DNA of 53,374 nucleotides from Cylindrotheca closterium. Taxonomy: Eukaryota; Bacillariophyta; Bacillariophyceae; Bacillariales; Bacillariaceae. Position 1 is the first letter of the stretch. Each line of letters starts with the position of its first letter. A program made the position numbers and the translations under genes. The stretch is from the NCBI GenBank assembly GCA_933822405.4, contig CAKOGP040000569.1:1-53374 (forward strand), written 5' to 3'. Of this stretch, positions 51,931 to 53,374 are shown piece after piece. The notes below the pieces were generated by a model that worked only from the letters and a program-made list of their open reading frames with translations, searched no databases and had not been told where the DNA came from.

Positions 51931-52539
51931 TCATGCCACCCGCAAATTATAAATGGTAGGAAGGCTTTGCACTTCTTTGATTGGTAGCATCTTTCTTCCA
52001 TTTTGGGAACCAACAAAGTTGGGCTTCTCGGGTCGTCCTTTCGTCATCATCTCTTCCATATTATCAATCTTCTTTGGGATATGGCGGTGGATGGCATCGG
52101 CAGCCAGTTGGTCACGCATACCAACGAATTGGGCCGAGAGTAGAGCGCTTTTGGTCTTCTTTCGGTAGACTTCCGCAATCGCTTCCGGGTCGGCATCTCC
52201 CCCATCAATCCACTGATCGGATTGTTCCTTTAGAACTGCCAAGATTGCAGCTCCTCTGCTCTTCTTTCGGATCGCATAACCCATTCTGGTGCGACCTTCG
52301 AGACCTCTAGTACAGTACTTCTTACCGTTTCTAGCACCATTTTGTATTCTCGCGATTATTCGAAAGCATGATTTGGTAATTCCAATCAACTCTTCAGCGT
52401 TGTACCATGCTGCCGAGATCTCTCTGGGGGAGTAATCGTAAATACTCAAGACTCCACGACCTTTGACGGTTGTGTTGAAGGTAACTCTTTTCTTTGGCTT
52501 CGCTGTGGTTGCAATTACTTCCGACTTTGCGTTCTGCAT
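51931..52539 (-). CDS. YCTRGLE-family protein of unknown function, third copy
   Basis: The 202-residue product shares with the gene at 34151 the start KPKKRVTFN, the phrase SIYDYSPREISAAWYNAEEL, a helix around ITKSCFRIIAR, KKYCTRGLEGRTRMGYAIR, an EQSDQW motif and DPEAIAEVYRKKTKSA. It is otherwise more diverged. Length and frame are intact, and the conserved blocks are the same as in the other two copies, so the gene is probably real and the blocks mark the domain. No signal peptide or membrane segment is seen. The reverse orientation and the 16 kb distance exclude a simple tandem origin. Confidence 0.8.
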   Translation of the reverse strand: MQNAKSEVIATTAKPKKRVTFNTTVKGRGVLSIYDYSPREISAAWYNAEELIGITKSCFRIIARIQNGARNGKKYCTRGLEGRTRMGYAIRKKSRGAAILAVLKEQSDQWIDGGDADPEAIAEVYRKKTKSALLSAQFVGMRDQLAADAIHRHIPKKIDNMEEMMTKGRPEKPNFVGSQNGRKMLPIKEVQSLPTIYNLRVA

Positions 52540-52962
52540 ATTATTGGTTTTATGAGTTCTGAAAATATGAGATGAATCTGATCAGGAATAGACTATGTTG
52601 AAACAGGTGTCCGAAATTGACCTGCGAAAGGTTGCGGGAAGTATACTGTAGTTCCATGCGAAGCCAAAATTTCGCTCACTGGAGTCTGAGAGGCCAACTT
52701 TTGTTTTTAAAATTATGACTTTCGTAATTAGCATTTCGCAACGACATGTTGATAGCATCACTTCTTATCAGGATATTTTTTTAAAAAACAATTATTCAAC
52801 ACTTCGCTCACTGGAATGTTAGCGCCCATTTTTGGTTTCTAAAAGCAGACTCATTTAACACTTCGCTCACTGGAATGTGAGCGCTCATTTTTGGTTTCTA
52901 GTTTGGAAAATTAGCGTTGTCTGCTCCCACAAACAAAGATCATACGTGTTGAAAACGCTGGA
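52540..52962. other. Spacer with a tandem CTTCGCTCACTGGAATGT repeat
   Basis: The word cttcgctcactggaatgt followed by (t/g)agcgc(c/t)catttttggttt occurs at about 52802 and 52860, and a third weaker copy at about 52671 reads ttcgctcactggagtctgag. In the 52860 copy the centre is a perfect palindrome TGAGCGCTCA (52878-52887). No gene is seen. Confidence 0.6.
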
Positions 52963-53112
52963 ATGAAGCAGGACCAATTGAAAACATTCAATTCTCCTCA
53001 TCACCTTGAAGCACCGATTGATGATGCGATCCATATCTCTTCTCGGTTGAAACAGGCAGCCAAGATCTTGCTAGAGGCTCAGGATTCAATGGAACAAGGT
53101 TCGTCACTGTAG
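52963..53112 (+). CDS. Possible first exon of a gene continuing to the right
   Basis: A 49-codon frame from ATG 52963 has sensible composition (FNSPHHLEAPIDDAIHISSR followed by LKQAAKILLEAQDSMEQG) and then meets a TAG. A GT lies just before the stop (CAAG|GTTCGT at 53098), so it could be an exon that splices to sequence outside the window. Without the next exon this cannot be decided. No family is recognised. Confidence 0.3.
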   Translation: MKQDQLKTFNSPHHLEAPIDDAIHISSRLKQAAKILLEAQDSMEQGSSL

Positions 53113-53374
53113 CTTACTCGTCCATTGGGGTTGATGGTCATGCTTTTCGATTTTTGTATTTGGCCGTTCATGATGCTACAGTTTGGCGTGTTCTAGCTAG
53201 TGGGAAATTGGTCATGATGTTGTAGCGTGTTGCTTAACGTGCTAACATTGTGCTCCTGGCTCTCCTCGTAGAGAGAGCGTACTAGTGCGTTGATGTAGCT
53301 ACTGTTGGACATGATAGACGGTGATTGATATTGCTATTGGGGTGTATTTACGGGGGTCTGAAGCAGCTGTGAGT

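Overview
This window looks like nuclear DNA of a diatom, probably a raphid pennate; the species cannot be named from sequence alone. Four observations support this. Genes are scattered on both strands with short GT-AG introns (78-219 bp; eight were placed by keeping reading frame and domain continuity). Two proteins carry a signal peptide ending in an A|F cleavage motif, the bipartite plastid import signal of secondary red plastids: a ferredoxin-NADP reductase and a DUF4239 membrane protein. Several proteins have the PT-rich extracellular linkers common in diatom surface proteins. One small protein family (S-x-Y-D-Y ... WYN ... YCTRGLE) is one I associate with diatoms. No bacterial, organellar or viral features were seen.

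Layout. 0-13 kb: a truncated gene (3-773) and its near-identical inverted copy (11455-12660) flank petH (1063-2367), a repeat-rich membrane protein gene (3275-4423), a DUF4239 plastid protein (5102-6573) and a diverged tandem pair of small Lys-rich proteins (7816-8139, 9846-10181). 13-19.5 kb: a secreted PT-rich protein, a protein kinase, a transposon relic and a fatty acid hydroxylase-family protein. 19.9-33 kb: Rab GDI, a multi-pass membrane protein, a large type II membrane protein with an RS-rich cytoplasmic tail and two WSC domains, the inverted second copy of the repeat-rich membrane protein gene (28363-29505), and an ankyrin-repeat TRP-like channel. 34-39.3 kb: a gene and a frameshifted pseudogene of the YCTRGLE family, then a tandem pair of globins. 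40.7-46.3 kb: an LTO1 homologue, an SGNH/PC-esterase-like Golgi-type protein and a calcium-dependent kinase with four EF hands. 46.9-48.96 kb: a degenerate tandem array of about eleven units with a period near 170 bp. 49.7-52.5 kb: an active-site-complete rhomboid protease with a Cys-rich tail, and a third YCTRGLE family member.

The genes do not form one pathway. The region is shaped by duplication: two separate inverted duplications, three tandem or dispersed duplicate families, a decayed repeat array, and a strikingly over-represented palindrome (TACCGGTA, at least 12 copies, all outside coding sequence). The least explained feature is the 46.9-48.96 kb array. The most informative single-gene observations are the C-terminal tryptophan of the LTO1 homologue, the HGD (non-RD) catalytic loop of the calcium-dependent kinase, and the fusion of an RS-rich tail to extracellular WSC domains.
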